A stretch of DNA of 7,502 nucleotides from Planctomycetota bacterium (GCA_018970845.1 JAGWVO010000175.1:1-7502), one strand, 5' to 3'; counted from the first letter of the stretch, positions 1 to 7,318 are shown. Notes: generated by a model not told the origin, from the letters alone. Program-made: numbers and translations.

Positions 1-747
1 AACCGTTTCCTTGCCATCACGGAGATATTTCAGCTTGACGATATCCCCGGGCCGGGTGCGCGACAGGGACCGGATCATCTCCTCGGCCTTGGCGACCTTG
101 CCGCCACGCACCTCGAGGATGATGTCACCGGCCTTGAGGCCGGCCTTGGCGGCGGCGGAATCCTCCTTGACATCCTCGACCTTGGGGCCCGGGTCGCCCT
201 CTCCCAAAGTCACGCCCATGAACCCGCTGGAGGTGGGGGCGTTCCGCTCCCTGAGCTTGTCTTCGCGGGTGGCCACGCTCACCACTCCGGCGGCGGCCGG
301 GATCTCGCCAGCGCCCGCCACGCATACCCAGTTTCCCACTTCGGCGACCTTGCTGTCCGCCCAGGTCACGCACGCGAGTCCCTTGGCGTCGATCTTCATC
401 ATCGCCAAGTCGTTTTTCTCATCGATTCCAACGACCGTTGCCGGAAATGAACGGCCGTCGGCCAGCTTGCAAACCACCTTGTCGTGGCGGACTTCGCTCG
501 CCTTGGTCAGGATGTGTCCGTCGGGTTTCACCACGGTACCCAGGCAGACCACCTTGCCTTCGCACATCACCGAAACGGTGGCCTTGGCGGCGTCGGAAAC
601 CACCTTCTGGAAGGCTGAAAGGTACCGGGTGCTGTTTTTGAGTGAGACGGTCCTGTCGGCCGCCTTGGTATCCTCCGCCAGGGCGGGACAAGCCATCCAA
701 GGCACGACCAACACGGCCCAGAGAACGCGAGCGCGGATGCCTTTCAT
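1..747 (-). CDS. Degenerate trypsin-PDZ (HtrA-like) protein, probable pseudoprotease, 3' end outside window
   Basis: The first 249 codons are present without a stop; the gene continues past the left edge. Residues 1-24 look like a Sec signal peptide: basic MKGIRAR, a hydrophobic stretch, and ALA before EDTKAAD. Residues 45-165 resemble the first part of an S1C trypsin fold, with DGHILTKASEV where HtrA proteases have a TxxHV-type motif, so Ser84 sits at the catalytic His position. NDLAMMKID (Asp113) matches the Asp motif. No GNSGG/GDSGG motif exists: after GVVSVATRE (153-162) the chain goes straight to a PDZ domain (about 175 to the edge; GFMGV, AAKAGLKAGDIIL, RPGDIVKLKY). The protein is therefore predicted to be catalytically dead and may bind peptides or partner the upstream protease. 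The ATG was chosen because AGGGAG lies 9 bases upstream. It is 48 bases downstream of the intact protease gene and probably in its operon. A second domain beyond the edge cannot be excluded. Confidence 0.85.
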   Translation of the reverse strand, partial: MKGIRARVLWAVLVVPWMACPALAEDTKAADRTVSLKNSTRYLSAFQKVVSDAAKATVSVMCEGKVVCLGTVVKPDGHILTKASEVRHDKVVCKLADGRSFPATVVGIDEKNDLAMMKIDAKGLACVTWADSKVAEVGNWVCVAGAGEIPAAAGVVSVATREDKLRERNAPTSSGFMGVTLGEGDPGPKVEDVKEDSAAAKAGLKAGDIILEVRGGKVAKAEEMIRSLSRTRPGDIVKLKYLRDGKETV

Positions 748-795
748 CGGATCGGTCTCCCTCACGGATTCGTTGGCGGCGTGACCCTTGCCGGA

Positions 796-1842
796 TCAAC
801 TCGGCCTTTTGGCCAGCTTCACGGTGATTTCCTTCGACTTGCCTTCCCGGCTGTATTCCAGCTTGATCTCGTCACCCGGCTTCTTGCGGGAGAGCAGTCG
901 CGGCAACTCGTCCGGCGAGGACAGGGCCTTGCCATCGATCTTGAGGAGCATGTCCTTGGGCTTCAGGCCGGCCTTGGCCGCGGGCGAGTCGGCCACCACC
1001 TCGGCGATCTCCAGGCCGCTCGAGGTTTGGGCCACTTGCACTCCTAAATATCCAGCTTGACCGGATCGGAAAAGGTCGAAGAACCCGCCCGTGCCCCCCC
1101 ACACCTCCGACTTGACAAGCCTGTCCCATGTCTCGTCGTAAGTGTCCACGGGCACATGGAAATTCACATTCAGGCTCAGGCCGATGCGGCTGTGGATTCC
1201 GATGACCCGACCCTCGAGGTCGAACAGCGGGCCGCCCGAATCGCCGCCCACCAGCGTGCAATCCGTCTGGACGGTGTTCCTGTCGACCTTCAGGATGCGG
1301 CCCACGCGCACCACGGGAGTCCTGCCTTGCTGGAAACCACCCGGATGGCCGATCGAAACCACCCACTGTCCCACCTTGAGATCCTTCGATTTTCCGGATT
1401 CCGCATGCTCGAAGGCTCCCTTGTCCACGACCTTGATGAGGCCGCTGTCGATGCCGTTGTTCGCCCCGAGGGTTTTTCCCTTGAGCCGTTTTCCGCCGGG
1501 CAGGACCAACTGGCAGTCACGGTCCGCGTTGCCGGAGACATGCCCGGCCGTGAGGACATAAAATCCGTCGTCCTTCTTGATCATCACCCCGCTGCCCGCC
1601 GAATTCCCGACGAAAATGCCCACGGTGGTCGGCCGGCATTTGGCCACCACCTTCTTCACCTGCTCCTGAAGCCCCTTCAGGTCGTCCACCGATTCGGGAA
1701 CAATCCTGTCATTGACGGGCGACTTGCGTTCGCTGGCCACCGGCGACGACGGCGTCTGGGCGCCGGCATGCGCGCCAATCCAAAGTGACAGGGCCAAGAC
1801 GGCCAAGTGGGAGAGCGACACGGGTTTGACAATTTGGGTCAT
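796..1842 (-). CDS. Trypsin-like serine protease with C-terminal PDZ domain (S1C, HtrA/DegP-like)
   Basis: 348 aa, predicted exported endopeptidase of the cell envelope. Residues 1-28 are a signal peptide (VKPVSLSHLAVLALSLWIG core, likely cleavage after AHA or AGA). The trypsin domain spans about 55-240 with the full triad: His101 in VLTAGHV, Asp132 in GIDSGLIKV, Ser202 in GGDSGGPLFDL. A single PDZ domain spans about 263-345 (GYLGVQV, SPAAKAGLKPKDMLLKIDG, KPGDEIKLEY). One PDZ and about 350 aa resemble DegS-type or short HtrA proteins more than the two-PDZ DegP, but there is no clear retained membrane anchor. The ATG at 1842 is preferred over the in-frame GTG at 1860 because GAGG lies 6 bases before it and the signal peptide then starts normally. 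Cys69, Cys110 and Cys195 are present in the exported part. A paralogue with a similar PDZ but no active site follows 48 bases downstream. Substrate unknown. Confidence 0.93.
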   Translation of the reverse strand: MTQIVKPVSLSHLAVLALSLWIGAHAGAQTPSSPVASERKSPVNDRIVPESVDDLKGLQEQVKKVVAKCRPTTVGIFVGNSAGSGVMIKKDDGFYVLTAGHVSGNADRDCQLVLPGGKRLKGKTLGANNGIDSGLIKVVDKGAFEHAESGKSKDLKVGQWVVSIGHPGGFQQGRTPVVRVGRILKVDRNTVQTDCTLVGGDSGGPLFDLEGRVIGIHSRIGLSLNVNFHVPVDTYDETWDRLVKSEVWGGTGGFFDLFRSGQAGYLGVQVAQTSSGLEIAEVVADSPAAKAGLKPKDMLLKIDGKALSSPDELPRLLSRKKPGDEIKLEYSREGKSKEITVKLAKRPS

Positions 1843-1848
1843 GTCACG

Positions 1849-1852
1849 CCTC
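1849..1852 (-). promoter_or_regulatory. Ribosome binding site (GAGG) fixing the protease start
   Basis: On the minus strand GAGG stands 6 bases before the ATG at 1842. The alternative in-frame GTG at 1858-1860 lies upstream of this site and has no good Shine-Dalgarno at normal spacing, so the ATG is the better start. Confidence 0.6.
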
Positions 1853-1893
1853 GCAGTCACCAGCGCCCGGTTATGGGCCGGTACTCCTTGCGG

Positions 1894-1916
1894 CGCGGGC
1901 GGGGAGGTTGCCCGCG
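1894..1916 (-). promoter_or_regulatory. Inverted repeat in the leader of the protease gene pair
   Basis: CGCGGGC (1894-1900) and GCCCGCG (1910-1916) form a perfect 7-bp stem with a 9-base loop, 52 bases upstream of the protease ATG. In the minus-strand transcript the loop reads AACCTCCCC. An AAGGAG element lies just downstream (1884-1889 in plus coordinates). No T-tract follows, so it is not a canonical intrinsic terminator. It may be a leader hairpin or simply chance in GC-rich DNA. The remaining intergenic DNA (1861-2108) shows no protein family or RNA gene I recognise; an AT-rich patch at 2056-2065 (CATATATCAT) is the only promoter-like composition seen. Confidence 0.3.
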
Positions 1917-2108
1917 TTGTTCCAAGCCATCCCGGCGGCGCGAAGAATCGGTCGCGGCCACCGCGATGCCATACCCTTCACTATAACCTCCTCGACCATC
2001 ATCGGCACGGATAAACGCCAAGATTCGGTGACTGGCCCGGGGGACCGGGGATTCCATATATCATTTTGGGTTGATGGGATGGCTGGCCGTGCCGGTCATG
2101 CCAACAAT

Positions 2109-3476
2109 TCAGGCCAGGATGGATTGTTCGACGCGACCTTTCACATCGGTCAGTCTCATGTCGCGGCCGGCATGCCTGAAAGTCAGCCTCTCATGGTCGA
2201 GGCCGACAAGGTGAAGCAGCGTCGCATGCCAGTCGTGAACATGCATTTGGCCTGAGACCGCCTCGAACCCCAGTTCATCCGTCGATCCGTGAACATGTCC
2301 GGCCTTGAGCCCGCCGCCCGCCATCCACATCGTGTAGCCCTTGCTGTTGTGGTCGCGGCCGTCGCCCCCCTGGCTGGTCGGCGTCCGCCCGAATTCACCA
2401 CCCCACACGACCACGGTGTCCTTCAGCAATCCCCGGGCATCGAGGTCGGCCAACAGGCCAGCGATCGGCTTGTCGATCGCTTGGCTTGAGTTCGCCAAGG
2501 CGTCCCGAATTCCCCTGTGATGATCCCAGCTTGGCTGGCATAGCTCGACAAACCTGACTCCCGACTCAACCAATCGGCGGGCCAGCAGGCATTGGTGGCC
2601 GAAGTTGCGCGATGCGTCTTCATCGAGGCCATAAGCCGTGCGTGTGGCCGCAGCCTCCGATCCGATGTCAAGAACTCCGGGAAGTTCGCCCTGCATCCGG
2701 TATGCGAGTTCCAGGCTGTCGATGAGGCCTGCCACCATGGGGTCGGTCGGGCCGGTCGGAGTCGCCTGGCGGTTGAATTCCTGGATCAGGTCGAGTTGGA
2801 GCTTTTGCCTGTCCTGCCGTGACCCGGTCGGTGGCGTGAGGTTGGGGATGCGCGCTGAAGCCATCGGCCTGCCGGCTTGTCCGAGCTTGGTTCCCTGGTA
2901 AACCGCCGGAAGGAAGCAGCTTCCATGATTCGCCGTTCCGCCATTGTTGGCGGGCGGGGAGATCGAGACGAATCCCGGAAGGTTCGCGTTGGAGGTTCCC
3001 AGCCCATACAGCACCCAAGAGCCGAGGCTTGGTCTTGGGAACTGGAAAATACCGGTGTGCATTTGCAGGAATGCCTGCGGATGGTTCGGCTGGTCGGTTT
3101 GCATGCCGCGAAGGACGCAAAGCTTGTCGGCATGTCCTGCCAGATGGGGAAGGGTCTCGCCGATTTCGATGCCGCTTTTTCCCCGCTTGGGGGCCTTGAA
3201 TGGGGAGGCGAAGAGCTTGGCGCCCAGCAATCGGCCGCGATTGACGGTTTTGCCATCAGCCTTGGCCAATGCCGGTTTCGGGTCGAACAGGTCGATGTGG
3301 CTGGGCCCGCCATCCATGCAGAGGAAAATGACCCGGCTCGCGCGCGGAGCATGATGAGGCGGCTTGGGAGCCAGCGGCGATTCGGCCGCCCGGGCGTCGC
3401 GGGCGCCGAGCGCGGCATGGGCCAGCAGCGCGAATCCCGAGGGGGCCGCGGAGATCAGGGTTCGCCGATGCAGCAT
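2109..3476 (-). CDS. DUF1501 domain-containing secreted protein (alkaline-phosphatase-superfamily fold)
   Basis: 455 aa, about the usual length for the family. The N-terminus MLHRRTLISAAPSGFALL is a twin-arginine-like signal, as is common in DUF1501 proteins, with cleavage likely near ARA (28-30). Family hallmarks are all visible: FLCMDGGPSHIDLFDPKP (51-68), TDQPNHPQAF (127-136), VVWGGEFGRTP (357-366), GRDHNSKGY (373-381) and VHDWHATLLHLVGLDHERLTF (from 413). Asp55, His60, Asp62, Glu361, Asp375, His376, Asp415 and His417 are plausible metal or active-site positions by analogy with phosphatases and sulfatases; this is inference. No biochemical activity is firmly established for DUF1501. The ATG has GGAG 8 bases upstream and starts 20 bases after the stop of the DUF1549/DUF1553 gene, so the two are almost certainly cotranscribed, the standard planctomycete pairing. 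The family also has many members annotated only as sulfatase-like. Confidence 0.95.
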   Translation of the reverse strand: MLHRRTLISAAPSGFALLAHAALGARDARAAESPLAPKPPHHAPRASRVIFLCMDGGPSHIDLFDPKPALAKADGKTVNRGRLLGAKLFASPFKAPKRGKSGIEIGETLPHLAGHADKLCVLRGMQTDQPNHPQAFLQMHTGIFQFPRPSLGSWVLYGLGTSNANLPGFVSISPPANNGGTANHGSCFLPAVYQGTKLGQAGRPMASARIPNLTPPTGSRQDRQKLQLDLIQEFNRQATPTGPTDPMVAGLIDSLELAYRMQGELPGVLDIGSEAAATRTAYGLDEDASRNFGHQCLLARRLVESGVRFVELCQPSWDHHRGIRDALANSSQAIDKPIAGLLADLDARGLLKDTVVVWGGEFGRTPTSQGGDGRDHNSKGYTMWMAGGGLKAGHVHGSTDELGFEAVSGQMHVHDWHATLLHLVGLDHERLTFRHAGRDMRLTDVKGRVEQSILA

Positions 3477-3496
3477 CTCCAGAACTCCGTCAAGGA

Positions 3497-5863
3497 TCAG
3501 GGGACAAACAGGAAATCCGCCGAGGCAAGCTGGGCCTGCGCGAGAGCCGAGTAGGCTTCAACCCGGGCGCGGGATGGAAGGCCTCCGCGCTTGAGGACGA
3601 AGGCCTCAAGGAATGCGATGGCCGATTCTGTTTCACGAGGCCTTGCCGGCCTGCCCCACACCGCCATCGCCAATCGGTTGACCCGTTCGGCTTCGGTGCC
3701 CGGTTCCTCTAGCACCTTTCTGGCCAGCGCCTCGGAGCACCTTGTCATCTCCGGGTTGTTGAGCAGGAAGAGGCCTTGCGCCGGAGTCGTGGTGGGATGC
3801 CGCTCGGGAACAACGAGGTTCGGGTCGGCGCCATCAAACAAGGCGAGCGACTCGGGTGCCCCGTCGCGAATCACGGGCAGGTAGATCGAGCGCTTGCGGG
3901 TCTGGATTTCACCCTGCCCGAAGGCCATCGGTGGCATCGCGGGCCCTTCGCTTGGTTGGGGCAGCAAGGTTCCGGCGGGCGGGTTCCTGTCGAGCGAACC
4001 GGAAACCGCGAGGAGGCAGTCGCGGAGAACCTCGGCATCGAGCCTTCGCCGTTCATGCCGCCAGGAGGTCGCGTTCTCGGGATCCTTATCCATGCCCAGT
4101 GGATCGGCTTCATGTCCGAGCTGATAGGCGCGGCTCGTCACGATTTGCCGGATGAGGCTTTTGGTGGAACCGCCCCGGGCCAGGAATTCGGAGGCCAGCC
4201 AATCAAGCAGGCCCGGGTTGGTGGGCGGATTCCCCGCTGATCCGAAATTGTCTCCCCCGGGAACCAGTCCGCGGCCCATCAGCCTCTGCCAGATCCGGTT
4301 GACCGCCACGCGCGCCGACAATGGGTGGCCCGCGATCCAGCGCGCCAATTCAAGCCTTCCGCTGCCTTTGCTTATCGGTTCCGGTGAACCGCCCAACTGG
4401 CTGGGAAGTCCCCTTTTGACGGTTTCGCCCGGGTGTTCGATTTCACCGCGCTCGTAAATCGGCACATCCACCTGGAAGAAACGGTCCTTGACGCCCATGG
4501 CCATACGCTTCGGCTCGCCATTGTCGTGGTAAAGCTCGAGCCTGCCTTGCACGACTCCCTGCTGGAGCCGGAGGCGAACTCCCCGGAGGCTGTTGAAAAC
4601 GGCCGCGGGATCCGACTTCCTCAGATTCTCGATTTCCTCGGAAAACGACCGGGATCGGTTCTTGAGGCTCTCAATCTCCCCCGCCGACAACGGTTCCCGG
4701 CCCGGCGGAGAGGATTCTGAAAGCCAGAGCAGGCGCGAGGGGTGTTGGGCCTGGACAACCCGGATTGTTCCGTAGCAGGTGTCGGTGCTGCGGAAAATGG
4801 CCGCCAGGGCCGTGTATTCCGCCTGGGACACGGGATCATGCTTGTGGTCATGGCAGCGGGCGCAGGCGATGGTGAGTCCCAAAAACGCCTGCGTGGTGGC
4901 GTCGATTTGCTCGTCGGCCATGTCCATCGCGAATTGCGTGGCGTTTCGCTCGTTGAGGGCCTTGGCACCCACGGCGAGGAAGCCCGTGGCCACGCGGTTG
5001 GCATCGCGGAATTTCGGGTCGGTTTCCTCGACCAGGTCTCCGGCAAGCTGCCTGGTGACAAATTCGGCATGCGGCATGTCCGAATTAAAGGCGTCAATGA
5101 CCCAGTTTCTGTATCTCCACGCGTGCGGATAACTGAAGTTCACCTGCTTGCCCGTTGTTTCCGCGAACCGCGCCACATCAAGCCAATGCCTTCCCCACTT
5201 CTCTCCGAAGGCCTGACTCGCCAGGAGACGATCGACCTCCCTGGCATAGGCCTCCCGGGTCGGATTGCCGAGGAAGGCTTCCACTTCGGAGGGCGATGGC
5301 GGCAATCCGGTAAGGTCGAGGAACAGGCGCCTGAACAACCGCTCGGGGGTGGCATCGGCCACGGGGCGGACCCCGGCCTTTTCCTGGCTGGCGCGGACGA
5401 ACCTGTCGATGTCGGACCAGGCCCAATCGGCGTCTTGGGGCTTGGGTACCGGTGGCCGGGCCAAGGCGGCTATCGACCATAGTGGTTCAGCCTTGGAGCC
5501 GGGAGGGTTTTGGGGATAGAAGGCTCCCTGTCGAATCCATTGCTCCAATTCCCTGATCGCCTCGTCAGCCAGCTTGCCCGAGGGCGGCATCTTGAGGTTG
5601 TCATCGAGATGGCGAACCGCCTTCATGATGAGGCTGCCATCAGGGTCCCGCGCGTTCACCGCCGGGCCGTTGGCGCCTCCCTTTTTCAGTCCTTCGGCGG
5701 ACGAGAGGTCGAGTCCTCCCTTGATCTTGCCGGCCTTCGCCGAATGGCATGACAGGCATTTGGAGGCCAGTAGGGGGCGGACCTTTGTCTCGAAATGGCG
5801 CGAGGCGGGTTCATCGGCCCCAAGGGCGGTGGCCATCGCCAGCATGGATGCCAAGGTGAACAT
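3497..5863 (-). CDS. Planctomycete cytochrome c (PSCyt1) / DUF1549 / DUF1553 (PSD1) protein
   Basis: 788 aa, at the compact end of a family often 750-1100 aa. Domain order: short hydrophobic N-terminus (1-16, MFTLASMLAMATALGA) acting as presumed signal; planctomycete cytochrome c-like domain (about 22-115) with the haem motif CLSCH (Cys36, Cys39, His40) and KMPPSGK, where Met92 is a likely axial ligand; DUF1549 (about 150-360), starting WAWSDIDRFV and carrying RLFRRLFLDLTGLPPS and CARCHDHKHDP (Cys334, Cys337, His338); a linker with a charged probable coiled coil (about 394-418); DUF1553 (about 497-760), with RLELARWIAGHPLSARVAVN, RRRLDAEVLRD and LFLLNNPEM. It is expected outside the cytoplasm, binding haem and possibly passing electrons; the reaction is unknown. 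The start is firm: GAGGAGG lies 10 bases upstream and an in-frame TGA sits 9 bases upstream. It is the first gene of an operon with the DUF1501 gene. Confidence 0.95.
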   Translation of the reverse strand: MFTLASMLAMATALGADEPASRHFETKVRPLLASKCLSCHSAKAGKIKGGLDLSSAEGLKKGGANGPAVNARDPDGSLIMKAVRHLDDNLKMPPSGKLADEAIRELEQWIRQGAFYPQNPPGSKAEPLWSIAALARPPVPKPQDADWAWSDIDRFVRASQEKAGVRPVADATPERLFRRLFLDLTGLPPSPSEVEAFLGNPTREAYAREVDRLLASQAFGEKWGRHWLDVARFAETTGKQVNFSYPHAWRYRNWVIDAFNSDMPHAEFVTRQLAGDLVEETDPKFRDANRVATGFLAVGAKALNERNATQFAMDMADEQIDATTQAFLGLTIACARCHDHKHDPVSQAEYTALAAIFRSTDTCYGTIRVVQAQHPSRLLWLSESSPPGREPLSAGEIESLKNRSRSFSEEIENLRKSDPAAVFNSLRGVRLRLQQGVVQGRLELYHDNGEPKRMAMGVKDRFFQVDVPIYERGEIEHPGETVKRGLPSQLGGSPEPISKGSGRLELARWIAGHPLSARVAVNRIWQRLMGRGLVPGGDNFGSAGNPPTNPGLLDWLASEFLARGGSTKSLIRQIVTSRAYQLGHEADPLGMDKDPENATSWRHERRRLDAEVLRDCLLAVSGSLDRNPPAGTLLPQPSEGPAMPPMAFGQGEIQTRKRSIYLPVIRDGAPESLALFDGADPNLVVPERHPTTTPAQGLFLLNNPEMTRCSEALARKVLEEPGTEAERVNRLAMAVWGRPARPRETESAIAFLEAFVLKRGGLPSRARVEAYSALAQAQLASADFLFVP

Positions 5864-5873
5864 GGTTGGTCAT

Positions 5874-5880
5874 CCTCCTC
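5874..5880 (-). promoter_or_regulatory. Strong ribosome binding site GAGGAGG of the DUF1549/DUF1553 gene
   Basis: GAGGAGG on the minus strand stands 10 bases before the ATG at 5863. It is the strongest Shine-Dalgarno match in the window, by contrast with the divergent oxidoreductase gene, which has only a weak GGA. Confidence 0.7.
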
Positions 5881-5999
5881 ACCAGATCAACCGCCCATGG
5901 GAAGAAATATTACATGGTATCGCTTGAATTATTCATGACAGGAATCGTCATGACGGTTAATTTGGGAATTGATCCCCTTACCTGCTTTGGAACCCTCCC
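5881..5999. promoter_or_regulatory. AT-rich divergent promoter region with repeated TCATGAC
   Basis: This space separates the minus-strand DUF1549/DUF1553-DUF1501 operon from the plus-strand oxidoreductase and must hold both promoters. Its centre (about 5904-5970) is clearly richer in A and T than the coding DNA. TCATGAC occurs at 5933-5939 and 5948-5954, 15 bases apart; the second copy is part of the perfect palindrome GTCATGAC (5947-5954). Flanking AATTATT and GGTTAATT extend this to an imperfect inverted repeat over 5927-5962. Weak promoter matches are ATGACA (5935) with TAATTT (5958) at 17-base spacing on plus, and a TAATAT-like -10 near 5907-5912 on minus. None is decisive. The repeat is a candidate operator for a regulator shared by both directions. 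Confidence 0.45.
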
Positions 6000-7295
6000 A
6001 TGACCAGACCCAACCGCCGCCGATTCATTGCCGCATCCGCCGCCCTTGCCGCCTCCGGAATGACCGGACGCGCGTTCCAGGCCCCAAGCGACCGCCTCCG
6101 CCTCGGGTTCATCGGCGTCGGCAAGATGAACAGTGGCCACCTTGGGCATTTCCTCGGTCAAAAAGATTGCCAGGTGCTCGCGGTTTGCGATGTCGACACC
6201 ACTCGTCGGGAGAACGCCAAGAAAACGGTTGAAAAACGCTACGCCGATGCCACCAAGAGCGGCCAGTACAAGGGTTGCCAGGCGGTGGTTGACTACAGGG
6301 AAATCCTGTCCCGGCCCGACATCGATGCCGTGGTGATCGCCACGCCCGACCACTGGCACGCCATTCCGGCGATCGAGGCCATTCAGGCCGGCAAGGATGT
6401 CTATTGCGAGAAACCCCTCACCCTCACCATCCATGAGGCGAAGCTTCTCATCGACGCCACCCGCAAGCACAATCGGGTCTTCCAGGTTGGCAGCCAGCAA
6501 AGGTCGTCCAAGGAGTTCCTCCATGCCGTCGAACTGGTGCGCAACGGCCGAATCGGCAAGCTCAAGGAGGTCTATGCCAATGTTGCCGGCCCCAGCAAGC
6601 CTTGCGACCTGCCCGAGGAGAAGGATGAACCGGGCCTCGACTGGGACCGGTGGCTCGGGCCGGCGCCCAAGCGACCCTACAACTCGGTCCTGTCTCCACG
6701 GGGCGTGCACAACCACTTTCCCAACTGGCGCAACTACCGGGAATATTCCGGCGGCATGATGACCGACTGGGGCGCCCACCACTTCGACATCGCGCAGTGG
6801 GGGCTTGGCATGGACGAGTCCGGCCCCGTCGAGATCATCCCCCCGGCCGATGTTTCCAAGGGCAGGGGTGTCCGTTTCGTGTACTCCAATGGCGTCCCGC
6901 TCATCCATGGCGACGAGTATGAACCGGGCAAGAAGGTCAACGGCGTGGCCTTCATCGGTACCGAGGGCAAGATTTTCGTCAACCGCGGGTTCATCGCCAG
7001 CGAACCCGATGGCATCGTCAAGATGACCCTCGGCGACGGTGACAAGCGACTGTACAACTCGCCCGGCCACCAGCGGGACTGGATCAACTGCATCCGCGAC
7101 CGCAAGCGTCCGATCTGCGATGTCGAGGTCGGCGCCCGATCGGTCACGGTGTGCCACCTGGGCAACATCGCCTACTGGACCGGCGAGAAGATCAAGTGGG
7201 ATCCCCAGGCTTGGAAGTTCGTCGGCGCCTCGAAGGCCGTCGAGGGATGGTACGACCGCGAGCGCCGCGGGGCCTGGCAGTTGCCCAAGGTTTGA
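6000..7295 (+). CDS. Tat-exported Gfo/Idh/MocA family oxidoreductase
   Basis: 431 aa, NAD(P)-dependent dehydrogenase fold, probably acting on a sugar, inositol or derivative outside the cytoplasm with tightly bound cofactor, as in glucose-fructose oxidoreductase; the substrate cannot be read from sequence. NRRRFIAASAALAASG (5-20) is a twin-arginine signal. The Rossmann domain (about 32-155) has RLGFIGVGKMNSGHL for the dinucleotide, VCDVD at the second strand end, VVIATPDHWH and the family motif CEKPLT (Glu137, Lys138, Pro139). The C-terminal domain (about 160-425) carries SGGMMTDWGAHHFDIAQW, with Asp256, His260/His261 and Asp264 as likely catalytic or substrate residues, and ends like the planctomycete members (HQRDWINCIRDRKRP, CHLGNIAYWTGEKIKWD). 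The ATG is preferred because the Tat motif begins directly after it, although its Shine-Dalgarno is weak (GGA about 10 bases upstream). It is transcribed divergently from the DUF1549/DUF1553 operon and ends at a strong terminator. Confidence 0.95.
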   Translation: MTRPNRRRFIAASAALAASGMTGRAFQAPSDRLRLGFIGVGKMNSGHLGHFLGQKDCQVLAVCDVDTTRRENAKKTVEKRYADATKSGQYKGCQAVVDYREILSRPDIDAVVIATPDHWHAIPAIEAIQAGKDVYCEKPLTLTIHEAKLLIDATRKHNRVFQVGSQQRSSKEFLHAVELVRNGRIGKLKEVYANVAGPSKPCDLPEEKDEPGLDWDRWLGPAPKRPYNSVLSPRGVHNHFPNWRNYREYSGGMMTDWGAHHFDIAQWGLGMDESGPVEIIPPADVSKGRGVRFVYSNGVPLIHGDEYEPGKKVNGVAFIGTEGKIFVNRGFIASEPDGIVKMTLGDGDKRLYNSPGHQRDWINCIRDRKRPICDVEVGARSVTVCHLGNIAYWTGEKIKWDPQAWKFVGASKAVEGWYDRERRGAWQLPKV

Positions 7296-7318
7296 TCGTC
7301 CTGGACGGCCATCATCGC

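Noticed and set aside
11..784. A 257-codon plus-strand open frame opposite the degenerate trypsin-PDZ gene
   Set aside because: The minus strand encodes a signal peptide and recognisable trypsin and PDZ motifs in the same place; the plus-strand product is a low-complexity Ser/Thr/Ala-rich shadow.
1057..1788. A 243-codon plus-strand open frame opposite the active protease
   Set aside because: Antisense to the gene with the intact His/Asp/Ser triad; no domain recognisable in its product.
2036..2055. CCCGG/CCGGG inverted repeat after the DUF1501 gene as a terminator
   Set aside because: The stem is only 5 bp and there is no T-run on either side.
1857..2057. A 66-codon minus-strand frame upstream of the protease, ending in an overlap with the GTG at 1860
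   Set aside because: Arg- and Gly-rich product without any family resemblance, and it ends in the leader region. The overlapping GTG is not the preferred protease start.
4742..5482. A 246-codon plus-strand open frame opposite the DUF1549 region
   Set aside because: Antisense to conserved DUF1549 motifs; a composition shadow.
5910..7157. A 415-codon open frame on the minus strand opposite the oxidoreductase gene
   Set aside because: It lies wholly antisense to a clear Gfo/Idh/MocA gene, its product resembles no family, and long antisense frames are expected in GC-rich coding DNA.
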